From: DATBGO01 sp050011895
GTDB taxonomy: Bacteria > Actinomycetota > Actinomycetes > Streptosporangiales > Streptosporangiaceae
Length of the DNA stretch: 64,000 nt
Direction: 5' to 3'
NCBI GenBank assembly: GCA_050011895.1
Contig: JBEKIF010000016.1
Coordinates: forward strand, 40,543-104,542
The notes under the pieces were generated by a model, which saw only the letters and a program-made list of their open reading frames with translations, was not told the DNA's origin and did not search any database. Below are positions 19,444 to 27,469 of this stretch, one piece after another; the first letter of the stretch is position 1; the number at the start of each line of letters is the position of its first letter. The position numbers and the translations under genes were made by a program.

Positions 19444-19602
19444 ATGCGGGAACGGGTGCCCGGGCCATTCGGCCTGGACGCGGTGAAGGGACAGGCGGTC
19501 CGGTGTCAGCGGACTGTCCTGGTGGTGGTGCACAGCCCGGTGCCGACGCCATGCGGGCCTGTCGGCTGCCGGGAACTGCGGCGGTGTAGGAGCGCGCCAT
19601 GA
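19444..19602 (+). CDS. 52-aa small ORF coupled to the MFS gene
   Basis: An ATG at 19444 follows a near-ideal ribosome-binding site, GAAGGAG with an 8-bp spacer, and reads 52 codons to a TGA that overlaps the ATG of the MFS gene by 4 bp. That combination makes translation very likely. The product has a hydrophobic core TVLVVVH (24-30) and four Cys (21, 37, 42, 48) in its C-terminal two thirds, with a basic end. No family is recognised. It could be a peptide precursor processed by the P450 and exported by the MFS protein, or only a coupling leader. Both are inference. Confidence 0.65.
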   Translation: MRERVPGPFGLDAVKGQAVRCQRTVLVVVHSPVPTPCGPVGCRELRRCRSAP

Positions 19603-20774
19603 CAAGCACGCTGGCAGCCCGACCTATCAGAACACGACTACGGCCCCTGTATGCGACCGGATTCATTCATGGCTTTGCGCTATGGTATTCGATCGAGAAG
19701 CTCTTCATGCGCTCCATAGGCTTGAATGATTACCTTATCACTATCGCTACGCTCGTGTACATCACGGTCATGATGATAGCTAACATTCCGCTCGGAATTC
19801 TCGCTGACCGGTGGAGCCGTAAGGGAGTGCTCTACCTCGCCACCTGCGCGCTCATCGCCAGCTCCCTGATATGCGGGCTCAGCCATGGTCTCGCGATGTA
19901 CGCCGCCGGGATTTCGGTCTGGGGCCTTTTCTATGCGGCGTACGCCGGGACCTACGACTCGGTGGTCTACGACGTGGTCCTGGAAGAAACGGGCTCGGCT
20001 GACAGCTTCGAGCGCTTTTACGGCCGGGTGCAGATGTTCGACTCCGCGGCATTTATCACGGGCGCACTGCTCAGCGCGGCCGTTGCGCGATTCGGCAGCC
20101 TTCGGCTCGAATACTTCCTGACGATCCCCTTTACGTGCTGCGCGTTCTTCACCTTGCACCGGTTCCAAGAGCCCAGCCTGCACCGCAAGGCGACTGAAGC
20201 GCGCTTGTCGGCTCACCTCGGCCGGATACTCCGCTGCGCAACTAAGGCCAACGTCGCCTGGATCGTCGTCGCCTTAGTCGCCAATGCCCTGGCCATGCGG
20301 CTGCTGTTTGAGTTCTGCCAGCTCTGGTATCTCGGCCTGGCCCTGCCCGCGGTCTGGTACGGCCCGAGTTTCGCGCTCCTGTATTCCGGTGCCTGGAGCG
20401 GTGGCGCCCTCGCCGACAGGCTGCGGGACGGGCGCACGGTAGCGGTGGCCGGATTCGGCACGCTCGCGACGGCCGGCGGCCTGTTCGTCCAGTCCCCGGT
20501 CGTGGTGATCGGCGCCCAGGTGGCCGCGATCATCGGGATCACGGTCCTCAACATCGCCTTGACCCGCTACCTGCATGACGCGATGCCGTCGAATATCAGG
20601 GCCGGCGCCTCATCGGTGGTCAGCACCATCGGGTACGGCGCTTTCGTTCCTACCGCTCTCGGTTTCGGTCTCCTCAGCCGTGCTCATGGCATCTTCCAGG
20701 CCTCTGTCTTCGTCGCCGGCGCCCTCGCCGTCATGGCCCTGGCGCTCAGCGTGATCGTGGTGAGGCGGCGATGA
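19599..20774 (+). CDS. MFS transporter
   Basis: 391-aa major facilitator with about 12 hydrophobic helices and the motif-A loop GILADRWSRKG between helices 2 and 3. The family exports drugs or small metabolites by proton antiport. It begins at an ATG overlapping the stop of the 52-aa ORF and ends in a 4-bp overlap with the P450 gene, so all are in one coupled operon under the upstream SARP regulator. Export of the product made with the P450, or self-resistance, is the likely job. Confidence 0.87.
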   Translation: MTSTLAARPIRTRLRPLYATGFIHGFALWYSIEKLFMRSIGLNDYLITIATLVYITVMMIANIPLGILADRWSRKGVLYLATCALIASSLICGLSHGLAMYAAGISVWGLFYAAYAGTYDSVVYDVVLEETGSADSFERFYGRVQMFDSAAFITGALLSAAVARFGSLRLEYFLTIPFTCCAFFTLHRFQEPSLHRKATEARLSAHLGRILRCATKANVAWIVVALVANALAMRLLFEFCQLWYLGLALPAVWYGPSFALLYSGAWSGGALADRLRDGRTVAVAGFGTLATAGGLFVQSPVVVIGAQVAAIIGITVLNIALTRYLHDAMPSNIRAGASSVVSTIGYGAFVPTALGFGLLSRAHGIFQASVFVAGALAVMALALSVIVVRRR

Positions 20775-21913
20775 TGCTCTCTCACCAGATCGGGCCAGGC
20801 GGCACGCCAGCGCCGTGCTTCGACTACCACGACGACGCGGTATGCCCGGTATTCACCGTCAATGGCAACGACATCATCCTGCTGCGAAGCTGGCGCTCGG
20901 TCCTGGAGGGGTTCCGTAATCCATACCTGCGCGATCTGGGCATCATCGACCCGGACTGCGCGATCGCGGGCATAACCCGGGAGCGCCCGGGCGGGCTGCT
21001 GCGTCGAAGCGGGCCCGCCAGCAGCGTCAGGACCGCGCTCAACCCGCTGTTCGCGCCGCCTGCCATCGAGCGCTGGCGCGGGAGTATCCAGCTACTGGCC
21101 AGCACGCGCGCCAGGGCGCTGCCCGGCAGGGCCGACCTGGCTCGCGATTTCTGCGCGCCGCTGGCCGGGGATCTCGCCTGCCTGACGGCCGGGATGAGGC
21201 CGGATGAATGGCAGCGCCTGAACAGTCTCGGCGCCCGCGCAAATGCCCTGGTGGTCAGCGGTCACGATGATATCGACCAGGCGCGCGCCGAACTGCACGA
21301 GTTCTGCGGTCCCCTCGTCGAGCGGAGCCGGAAGCAGTCAACTCTCATGTCGGGGGTGGCGCACGTCATGGACGACTGCGGAATACCGCCCGGCGAGGTT
21401 ATCGATGCTTGCACAACCATATACGGCGGCTTTCCGAGCGTGCTGCCCACGCTGAGCGTGATCGCATTCGAGACCGTCAGCCGCCCCGCGGTCATGGAGA
21501 GGTGCCGACATGACCCCGGCCTGTTAGACCAGGTTATCTGGGAACATCTCAGGCGGAATGCTCATTTCACGTTCGGGCTGCCCGGCACGTGCCTGCGCGA
21601 GACTCAGGTAGGGCAGCTGCTCATTCCGGAGGGCGCGAACGTGCTGCCGGTCATCCGGGCCGCGCACCGCGACCCTTCCCGCGACCATGAACCCGGCGCT
21701 TTCGATATCAACCGGGCCCACCGCGCCATCCTCGCCTTCGGCGCCGGGGTTCATGTGTGCCCTGGAAAGGCGCTCACGCTCATGTTTCTGGGCGAAGCCA
21801 TGCGGGCGCTCATCGATTTGCCGCATTTAAGCCTGGCCCCGGGAACCGTCTGCTGGCAGCCAGGGCTCATGCCCGTGCCAGGTGAGATCCCGGTGCTGAC
21901 CCGGAGGGAATGA
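20771..21913 (+). CDS. Cytochrome P450
   Basis: 380-aa soluble bacterial P450. The haem-thiolate motif FGAGVHVCPGKAL has Cys330, and the K-helix ExxR is EHLR in VIWEHLRRN. The I-helix region (TTIYGGFPSVLP) lacks the usual acid-alcohol pair, so oxygen activation may be unusual, as in some cross-linking or carrier-bound P450s. It should hydroxylate or couple the product of this locus. It overlaps the MFS gene by 4 bp, and the next small gene starts 3 bp after its stop. No ferredoxin gene is nearby, so redox partners must come from elsewhere. Confidence 0.87.
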   Translation: MMLSHQIGPGGTPAPCFDYHDDAVCPVFTVNGNDIILLRSWRSVLEGFRNPYLRDLGIIDPDCAIAGITRERPGGLLRRSGPASSVRTALNPLFAPPAIERWRGSIQLLASTRARALPGRADLARDFCAPLAGDLACLTAGMRPDEWQRLNSLGARANALVVSGHDDIDQARAELHEFCGPLVERSRKQSTLMSGVAHVMDDCGIPPGEVIDACTTIYGGFPSVLPTLSVIAFETVSRPAVMERCRHDPGLLDQVIWEHLRRNAHFTFGLPGTCLRETQVGQLLIPEGANVLPVIRAAHRDPSRDHEPGAFDINRAHRAILAFGAGVHVCPGKALTLMFLGEAMRALIDLPHLSLAPGTVCWQPGLMPVPGEIPVLTRRE

Positions 21914-21915
21914 CC

Positions 21916-22149
21916 ATGTATCCAACCGAAAGCAACGATCGCGCCGCCAAGGTAGCATTCGAGTACGCGACGCCAGGCGCGAGCTGGGATCAACTGGCAT
22001 ACGAGGAGCAGAATCGCTGGCGCAATATCGCATTCGCCGCCAGGGTCGCCGCTGGTGATGTCAGGGCACCGGACATGACCGCCAGGCAACGCACTGGGGA
22101 TCTGGGCCCTGATAACCGTTCAGGCCGCCTGCGGGCCAAGCGCACATAG
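21916..22149 (+). CDS. 77-aa protein at the end of the MFS/P450 operon
   Basis: Small soluble protein. ATG 21916 is preferred over the ATG at 21910, because GGAGGGA ends at 21909 and gives a 6-bp spacer only to 21916. Residues 20-45 form an amphipathic helix (ASWDQLAYEEQNRWRNIAFA) like those in many short actinobacterial and phage proteins. The basic C-terminus ends RAKRT. It is clearly part of the operon. No function is recognised. Confidence 0.7.
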   Translation: MYPTESNDRAAKVAFEYATPGASWDQLAYEEQNRWRNIAFAARVAAGDVRAPDMTARQRTGDLGPDNRSGRLRAKRT

Positions 22150-22213
22150 GTATCAGCATGACGCGGGCCATTGGCGCCGCACCCGGCCACGTTCTGCCCT
22201 GCGGGCGACGCCG

Positions 22214-22230
22214 GCCCGGCTGCGCCGGGC
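22214..22230 (+). terminator. GC-rich hairpin 65 bp after the P450 operon
   Basis: GCCCGGC, a 3-nt loop and GCCGGGC form a perfect 7-bp stem, followed by a short T-run. It is a plausible terminator. Confidence 0.45.
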
Positions 22231-22298
22231 GCGCTTTACGGGAGCCCGCCTCACGCGAGCCGTAGGCTGACTGACCTGCGGTAACAACCCCGATGCAG

Positions 22299-22330
22299 CT
22301 ACCGGCGGCGGTGCTCGCGGCCGCCGGTAG
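22299..22330 (+). terminator. 11-bp perfect hairpin downstream of the P450 operon
   Basis: CTACCGGCGGC and GCCGCCGGTAG pair perfectly around a 10-nt loop. It probably acts with the upstream hairpin to insulate the SARP locus from the next gene. Confidence 0.5.
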
Positions 22331-22535
22331 GTGAATGTTTATGGTACATAGCGGAAACTCGCGCAGATTTCATGCTGATGTCATGGTATGCAATACGCGG
22401 GCCCGGGGCTCATAGGTATACTAGGGGCCGCTCGGACGTGTTTACAAATATGTGACGTTTCCGAAATCCATTGGTAGCAAGACGAAATAATGGTTGACCC
22501 CGGGGAGTGGAAAACGCGAGGAAGGACACTATCCG

Positions 22536-23342
22536 GTGAAGCCGACAGGGTGCGCCCCGGCACCGCGCCGTGCGCCTGCGGCTCAGCCGGGCGGCCAGCC
22601 GCTGGCCGGGGAGTTTCTGCTGAAGGACGGCACGCCTGCGCTGATCTGGCCGCTGCTGCCTACGGATGCCGAGATGCTGCGCGACGGGTTCCGGCGGCTG
22701 TCGAGGGAATCGCGCCAGCACCGGTTCCTCGGTGTGCTCGGCGAACTTGATGACTCGATGATCCGGCGCCTTGTCGACAGCGTTGACGGGGTGGCGCACA
22801 TTGCGCTCGTGCTTATCGTGCTGCCGCCAGAGGGCGAGGAAGGCCCGGTCGGGGTCGCCCACCTCCTGCAGTACCCCGATGATCCGGCCACTGCCGACTG
22901 CGCCGTCACCGTCGCCGACGACTGGCAAGGACGAGGCGCCGGCACCGCGCTCGTCTCGGCGTTGCTGGAGCGACGCCCGGCGGCAGTCACGCGGCTGCGC
23001 ACGGCCGTCGAAGCCGATAACCGCAGATCTCTGGCACTGCTCGCCGACGTCGGGCGCGTGTCGTCGGGCCTGCCTGAACGGGGCGTCCTCGACGTCACCG
23101 TCGAGCTCGCCGCGCCTGCACGGCCTGCTCGCACGCCCACCGCCCGGCCTATCACCGCGATCCCGGCCAGCACTGTGTCGGCACCGCCGTTCCCCATACT
23201 GCCGCGCGGCTACGACCGGCCCGCCGCAGGCCAGGCCTGCCTGCACCGCGCCACGGTACCCGCGATCCTCCGGCGCCTGGGAGGCCGCATCGCTGGCTGC
23301 GGGCGGCGGGCCCGAGTCGCTGGCCCGCGGTCTCGCCGGTAG
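22536..23342 (+). CDS. GNAT family N-acetyltransferase
   Basis: 268-aa protein whose residues 40-185 match GNAT enzymes: PLLPTDAEMLRDGFRRLS at the start of the fold and the acetyl-CoA loop DDWQGRGAGTALVSALL. The last 80 residues are Pro/Ala/Thr-rich and probably unstructured. The opening resembles GNAT domains fused to or found near acyl-CoA and stress proteins in actinobacteria. It acetylates an unknown amine, perhaps protein lysines. GTG 22536 follows GGAAGGA by about 10 bp; the longer frame from 22494 has no better site. Confidence 0.8.
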   Translation: MKPTGCAPAPRRAPAAQPGGQPLAGEFLLKDGTPALIWPLLPTDAEMLRDGFRRLSRESRQHRFLGVLGELDDSMIRRLVDSVDGVAHIALVLIVLPPEGEEGPVGVAHLLQYPDDPATADCAVTVADDWQGRGAGTALVSALLERRPAAVTRLRTAVEADNRRSLALLADVGRVSSGLPERGVLDVTVELAAPARPARTPTARPITAIPASTVSAPPFPILPRGYDRPAAGQACLHRATVPAILRRLGGRIAGCGRRARVAGPRSRR

Positions 23343-23756
23343 CTCGTTCCGCGCCAGGACACCGGCCTGAACTGCAACCACATCGTCAAGCGGGTGACGA
23401 GAATAGAAGACGCCGCGCGGCCGAAGTCGTCGTGCTGGTATTGCGCCGACGCTCAACCAGATCGAAGGCGGCCACGCCGGGTGCAATCCGGCCGCCCGGC
23501 ACTGGCAGCGCTCCGGCGGCTGGCCATCAAGGAGGCGCGCGCCGCCCGGAAGTGACTTTCTGCCCTACGGTCGGCCGACGTCCTGCCCTACAGTCGGCCG
23601 GCGTCGTGCGAGATGTTGAGCACGTGAAGGCATCGGGCCCGGATCACCGGTTCAAGCCAGGGTGGTCACGAGCGGCCTGGAGGCCGGGCCCGCGGGATTC
23701 CTCCCCGGGATGCGCAGCGTGCCCGTGATAGCGCACGCAGATGAGAGGCGGCCGCA
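23343..23756. other. Intergenic region with a 23-bp duplication
   Basis: No supportable gene. The only structure seen is the tandem duplication at 23560-23605. Confidence 0.4.
23560..23605. repeat. 23-bp direct tandem duplication
   Basis: Two adjacent 23-bp copies (23560-23582 and 23583-23605) differ at two positions, both A/G. Confidence 0.8.
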
Positions 23757-25376
23757 ATGGTTATGACGCAGGTCATCCGGGCAGACCAGGTCCCCGCGCT
23801 CATCCCCGACGGGGCAACGGTGGCAGTGAGTGGGATAGGGCTGTCCGGCTTCGCCGAGGAGGTGGCGATCGCCGTTGAGCAGTCGTTCCTCGAGAAAGGC
23901 CATCCCCGTGACCTGACGCTGGTGCACGCCGCCGGGATCGGCAACGCCATCCCGCCAATCGCACCGGAGCAGTTCGCCGGGATGCACCACTTCGGCCACG
24001 AGGGGCTCGTCGCGAAGTGGATCGGCGCCCACACGGGCGTGGCGCCCAACATGGCGCACCTGATCGAGCAGAACCGGTGCCAGGCCTACTGCATCCCGCA
24101 GGGCGTTGTTGTCCAGCTCTTCCGCGAGATCGCAGCGCATCGCCCCGGCATCATCACGACGGTCGGCCTCGGGACCTTCCTCGACCCCCGTCTCGGCGGA
24201 GCCAAGATGAACACGGCCACGACTGCCGACTACGTAGAGCTCGTCGAGCTCGGCGGCAAGGAATACCTCCTCTACAAGTCGTTCCCGATCGACGTCGCGC
24301 TGATCCGGGGCACGACCGCCGACGAGCGGGGCAACATCGCAATGGACGAGGAGGCGCTGCTGCTCGAGCAGCTTCCGCTGGCTCAGGCCGCCAAGAACAG
24401 CGGCGGGGTGGTCATCGCCCAGGCGAAGTATCTCGCGCTGCCGGGCACCTTGCACCCCAAGCACGTCCGCGTCCCTGCTCCCCTCGTGGACTACGTGGTG
24501 GTCGCCGCGCCTGAGCACCATCCGCAGGCGGCCGGGGAGCAGTACAGCCCGGCGCTGTCCGGTGACATCAAGGTCCCATTGGCCGATATCCCGCCTCTTC
24601 CGATGGGCGAGCGCCTGGTCGTGTGCAGGCGGGCGGCCATGGAACTGATCCCCGGGGCCGTGGTCAATCTCGGGTACGGCTTCCCTGATGGGATCGGGAG
24701 CGTCGCTGCCCAGGAGGACGTGGCCGATCTGCTCACGCTCACCACCGAGGTCGGCGCGATCGGCGGCGAGCCAGGATCTGGCCTCAACTTCGGGACCTCC
24801 TCCAACGCCGAAGCGTTCATCGATCACCAGGCGATGTTCGACTGGTACGACGGCCGCGGCATCGACATCGCCTTTCTCGGCCTCGCCCAGGTCGACAAGG
24901 AGGGCAACGTGAACGTGAGCCGGTTCAGCGGCAGGGCCGTCGGCATCGGCGGTTTCGTCAATGTCTCGAATGGCACAAAGGCGGTCGTCTACTGCGGGTC
25001 GTTCACCGCCGGCAGCCTGGAGGTAGCTACCGGTGACGGGGAGCTGCACGTGGTCCGGGAAGGCAAGCAGCGGAAGTTCCTCGAGCATGTCGAGGAGATC
25101 AGCTTTAGCGGCCCCTACGCGGCCAGCTCAGGGCAGCGCGTGCGCTATGTCACCGAGCGGGCTGTGTTCGAGCTCCGCGACGGGACCATGACCCTGGTCG
25201 AGATCGCCCCGGGCGTCGACTTGGAGCGTGACGTGCTCGGCCAGATGGATTTCGCTCCGGCCGTCGCCGAAGATCTGGCACTGATGCCAGCGGAGATCTT
25301 CTGCGAACGCTGGGGAAAGCTGCGGGCGATCACCGAGAGCCGCGCCCCGGCAGGCGCAAGACAGCGACGGATCTGA
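23757..25376 (+). CDS. Acyl-CoA:carboxylate CoA-transferase (propionate CoA-transferase type)
   Basis: 539-aa fused alpha-beta family I CoA-transferase, the length of propionate CoA-transferase/YdiF. The catalytic Glu, which forms the glutamyl-CoA thioester, is Glu331 in TTEVGAIGGEPG. Residues 1-270 give the first half (TVAVSGIGLSGFAEE) and 285-520 the second (VNLGYGFPDGIG). It moves CoA between short-chain acids in the cytoplasm, for example propionate or acetate. GAGAGG lies upstream of the ATG. It is a single-gene unit flanked by a repeat and a helicase relic. Confidence 0.88.
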   Translation: MVMTQVIRADQVPALIPDGATVAVSGIGLSGFAEEVAIAVEQSFLEKGHPRDLTLVHAAGIGNAIPPIAPEQFAGMHHFGHEGLVAKWIGAHTGVAPNMAHLIEQNRCQAYCIPQGVVVQLFREIAAHRPGIITTVGLGTFLDPRLGGAKMNTATTADYVELVELGGKEYLLYKSFPIDVALIRGTTADERGNIAMDEEALLLEQLPLAQAAKNSGGVVIAQAKYLALPGTLHPKHVRVPAPLVDYVVVAAPEHHPQAAGEQYSPALSGDIKVPLADIPPLPMGERLVVCRRAAMELIPGAVVNLGYGFPDGIGSVAAQEDVADLLTLTTEVGAIGGEPGSGLNFGTSSNAEAFIDHQAMFDWYDGRGIDIAFLGLAQVDKEGNVNVSRFSGRAVGIGGFVNVSNGTKAVVYCGSFTAGSLEVATGDGELHVVREGKQRKFLEHVEEISFSGPYAASSGQRVRYVTERAVFELRDGTMTLVEIAPGVDLERDVLGQMDFAPAVAEDLALMPAEIFCERWGKLRAITESRAPAGARQRRI

Positions 25377-25400
25377 GGACCATCCGATCCTGAGCCGGCC

Positions 25401-25689
25401 CTGGACGGCAAGACACGAGACAGAGCGACGATGGTGCAGCGCTTCAAGGACCGCTCGGTTCCCGTGTTCCTCATCAGCCTCGAGTCGGGCGGGTTCGGTT
25501 TGATTCTCGCCGAGGCCGACTACTGCTACCTGATGGACCCGTAGTGGAATCCCGCGACCGAGGCGCGGGCAGTGGACCGGACCCACCGCAGAGGGCAGAC
25601 CCGCAACGTCATGGTGTACCGCCTCATCGCCAAGGACACCATCGAAGAGAAGGTAATGGCGCTGACGGCTCGAAAGGCGGCGGCGGTCT
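25401..25689 (+). pseudogene. SNF2-family helicase, C-terminal fragment with an amber codon
   Basis: Reading from 25401 gives LDGKTRDRA and then, from 25431, VQRFKDRSVPVFLISLESGG, which is SNF2 helicase motifs V-VI. GQTRNVMVYRLIAKDTIEEK follows further on. The conserved Trp of DPWWNP is a TAG at 25542-25544. Only the last ~95 residues remain, and upstream DNA encodes an unrelated gene. The fragment ends at the 3' end of the DUF2252 gene on the other strand, overlapping by about 2 bp. Confidence 0.85.
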
Positions 25690-27178
25690 ATAGGCCGGTC
25701 TGGGCGGTAAGCCGCCCCGATTTCACGGCCGCTGCGAACGCCTCATAGTCCCGCTCGTTCTGGTCGGCGTACGCGGCGGAGAAGTCCGCGATCGCGCGGT
25801 CGAAAGCATCCCCCTTGCCGAGGTATGAGGCAATTGCGATCCGGTCGCCCCAGCGGGCGTGCGCGCGGGCGAGCGTCGCACCGCAGATGCGCGCATAAAG
25901 ACTGGCTCCCGGCACGAGAAGGTTGTCGACGTCCGCGCCGCCCTTCCAGTCCTGGAACTGCCGGACGTAGTAATCGCGGGTGACGCCGTCGAGCCCCGTT
26001 ATGCGAACCCAGCCCAAGAAGATGTCGGTCGCCGCCTGCATCAGGTGCTGCCCCGCTACCACTCGCTCGCCGTGATTCCGGTAGGTGCTCTTGCCAACGA
26101 ACCGTTCTAGTACGGAGGCCTGCGCCTCCTTGGTCTGCAGGAACAGCGGGTCGTTGTGGTCGCGGCCCAGCATCAGCATGATGTAGCAGCGGGTCCCGAC
26201 ACTGCCGACGCCCACCATCTTGTAAGCCGCGTGGACGTAGCGGAATTCCTCTATCGGGTGGTGATGGCGCCCGAGCGTACGCCGGTAGGAGCTGAGCAGC
26301 TTCTTGATCAGCTCCTCGGAATTCTCCCATTCCGACCCCGGCACGATCATGTCCTCGATCGGCACGATCAGTGGCGGGTCGGCGACGATCCGCAGCTCGC
26401 CCTCGACCTCGTCTGCTCTTTTGGCGAACACGCGGGTGCTATCCCGGGTGTGTGCCTGTTTCACGCCCCGCTCGAAAGCCCGGGCCTCCGTCTTGCTGAC
26501 CCGTTTGACGCGCGTCTCCTGGTGCACCAGGTTGAGCAGCACCCCAGCCTCGAGCTGGTCATACCAGGCGCCCAGGGTCGCCATCCCGGCGGCCTGGCGC
26601 ATGCGGTTCCGGTACTCAGCGACCCCGGCCATCACGACGGCGCGCCGGTCGGCCCGGGAGAAACCGCGGTCACGTCCCATGACCTCGAAGCTGGCGGCGA
26701 GGCGCTTGACATCCCATTCCCAAGGGCCGGGGAGGGTCTCGTCGAAATCATTGATGTCGAAAATCATCTGCCGCTCGGGCGTGCCGAACAGGCCGAAGTT
26801 CGAAAGGTGTGCGTCACCGCACAGCTGCACGGTCACCCCCGACACCGGGGTTGCCGCTAGGTCGGCGGCCATGATCAGCGCGGCGCCCCGGTAGAACGTG
26901 AACGGCGAGACCAGCATCCGCCCGTACCGGATAGGGACCAGGTGAGGTACTCGTGATGCCCCCTGCTCTTCAAGCAGGGCAATCGGGTCTGGGCGATCCC
27001 GCGCGGGTGCCCACTGGCCGTGATCCGACCGTGGCGCCTCAACGCGCGCGGCCCGGCCCCGGGCAACCCGCTCGTCCACCGTCAGGTGCGCCCGCCTCCA
27101 TGCCGACGCAAACGGTGGGGTGCGTGCTCCGGCCGTGTCGGTCAGCGTGGTTCCGGCCACGCGTGCATGTGCAGCCAT
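25688..27178 (-). CDS. DUF2252 domain-containing protein
   Basis: 496-aa cytoplasmic protein of the DUF2252 family (COG4320), normal length. GDAHLSN (121-127) and DFDE (144-147) resemble the catalytic loop and metal-binding motif of aminoglycoside-phosphotransferase/protein-kinase-like folds, so it may be a kinase-like enzyme. That is an inference from motif shape; no substrate is established. ATG 27178 is chosen for GGAGG 5 bp upstream; ATG 27202 is possible. It stands alone, between a helicase relic and a strong hairpin. Confidence 0.85.
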   Translation of the reverse strand: MAAHARVAGTTLTDTAGARTPPFASAWRRAHLTVDERVARGRAARVEAPRSDHGQWAPARDRPDPIALLEEQGASRVPHLVPIRYGRMLVSPFTFYRGAALIMAADLAATPVSGVTVQLCGDAHLSNFGLFGTPERQMIFDINDFDETLPGPWEWDVKRLAASFEVMGRDRGFSRADRRAVVMAGVAEYRNRMRQAAGMATLGAWYDQLEAGVLLNLVHQETRVKRVSKTEARAFERGVKQAHTRDSTRVFAKRADEVEGELRIVADPPLIVPIEDMIVPGSEWENSEELIKKLLSSYRRTLGRHHHPIEEFRYVHAAYKMVGVGSVGTRCYIMLMLGRDHNDPLFLQTKEAQASVLERFVGKSTYRNHGERVVAGQHLMQAATDIFLGWVRITGLDGVTRDYYVRQFQDWKGGADVDNLLVPGASLYARICGATLARAHARWGDRIAIASYLGKGDAFDRAIADFSAAYADQNERDYEAFAAAVKSGRLTAQTGL

Positions 27179-27246
27179 GCTGGCCTCCGGTTGTGCCCTC
27201 ATCCTTGCCGATTATGACCTTACTCGGCGAACCAGGCTAAATGACG

Positions 27247-27280
27247 CGCGGCAAGGACCGGGCGGGCCGTCCTTGCCGCG
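27247..27280 (-). terminator. 12-bp perfect hairpin between BrkB and DUF2252 genes
   Basis: CGCGGCAAGGAC and GTCCTTGCCGCG pair perfectly with a 10-nt loop. It lies 190 bp downstream of the BrkB stop, and without a T-tract. The rest of 27179-27469 has no gene. Confidence 0.5.
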
Positions 27281-27469
27281 ATTGAAGTGCACCGATACAA
27301 GGTCTGCACCGCGGGGAAGCCGTCTGGCACGGGCAGCGTTCACGGCGGGTCGACTCGACGGCACAGCACGTCGCCGGTCGAAAGCTCACGATGCTGGATG
27401 CTGCAAGAAACCCGGCAGACCTGCGCGTGCTCGTGCTGCCACGGTGAACGTCCGCCCGGGGCCGCCCGG

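Larger units (their letters stand above)
22150..22535. other. Intergenic region with two hairpins
   Basis: No gene is seen. It holds two strong inverted repeats (listed separately) that probably end the MFS/P450 operon, followed by the AT-richer upstream region of the acetyltransferase gene. Confidence 0.5.

Noticed and set aside
19242..19589. 115-codon frame before the MFS gene
   Set aside because: It has no ribosome-binding site and unnatural composition; it overlaps the far better supported 52-aa ORF in another frame.
21910..21915. ATG at 21910 as start of the 77-aa protein
   Set aside because: The GGAGGGA site touches this ATG; the ATG at 21916 has proper spacing.
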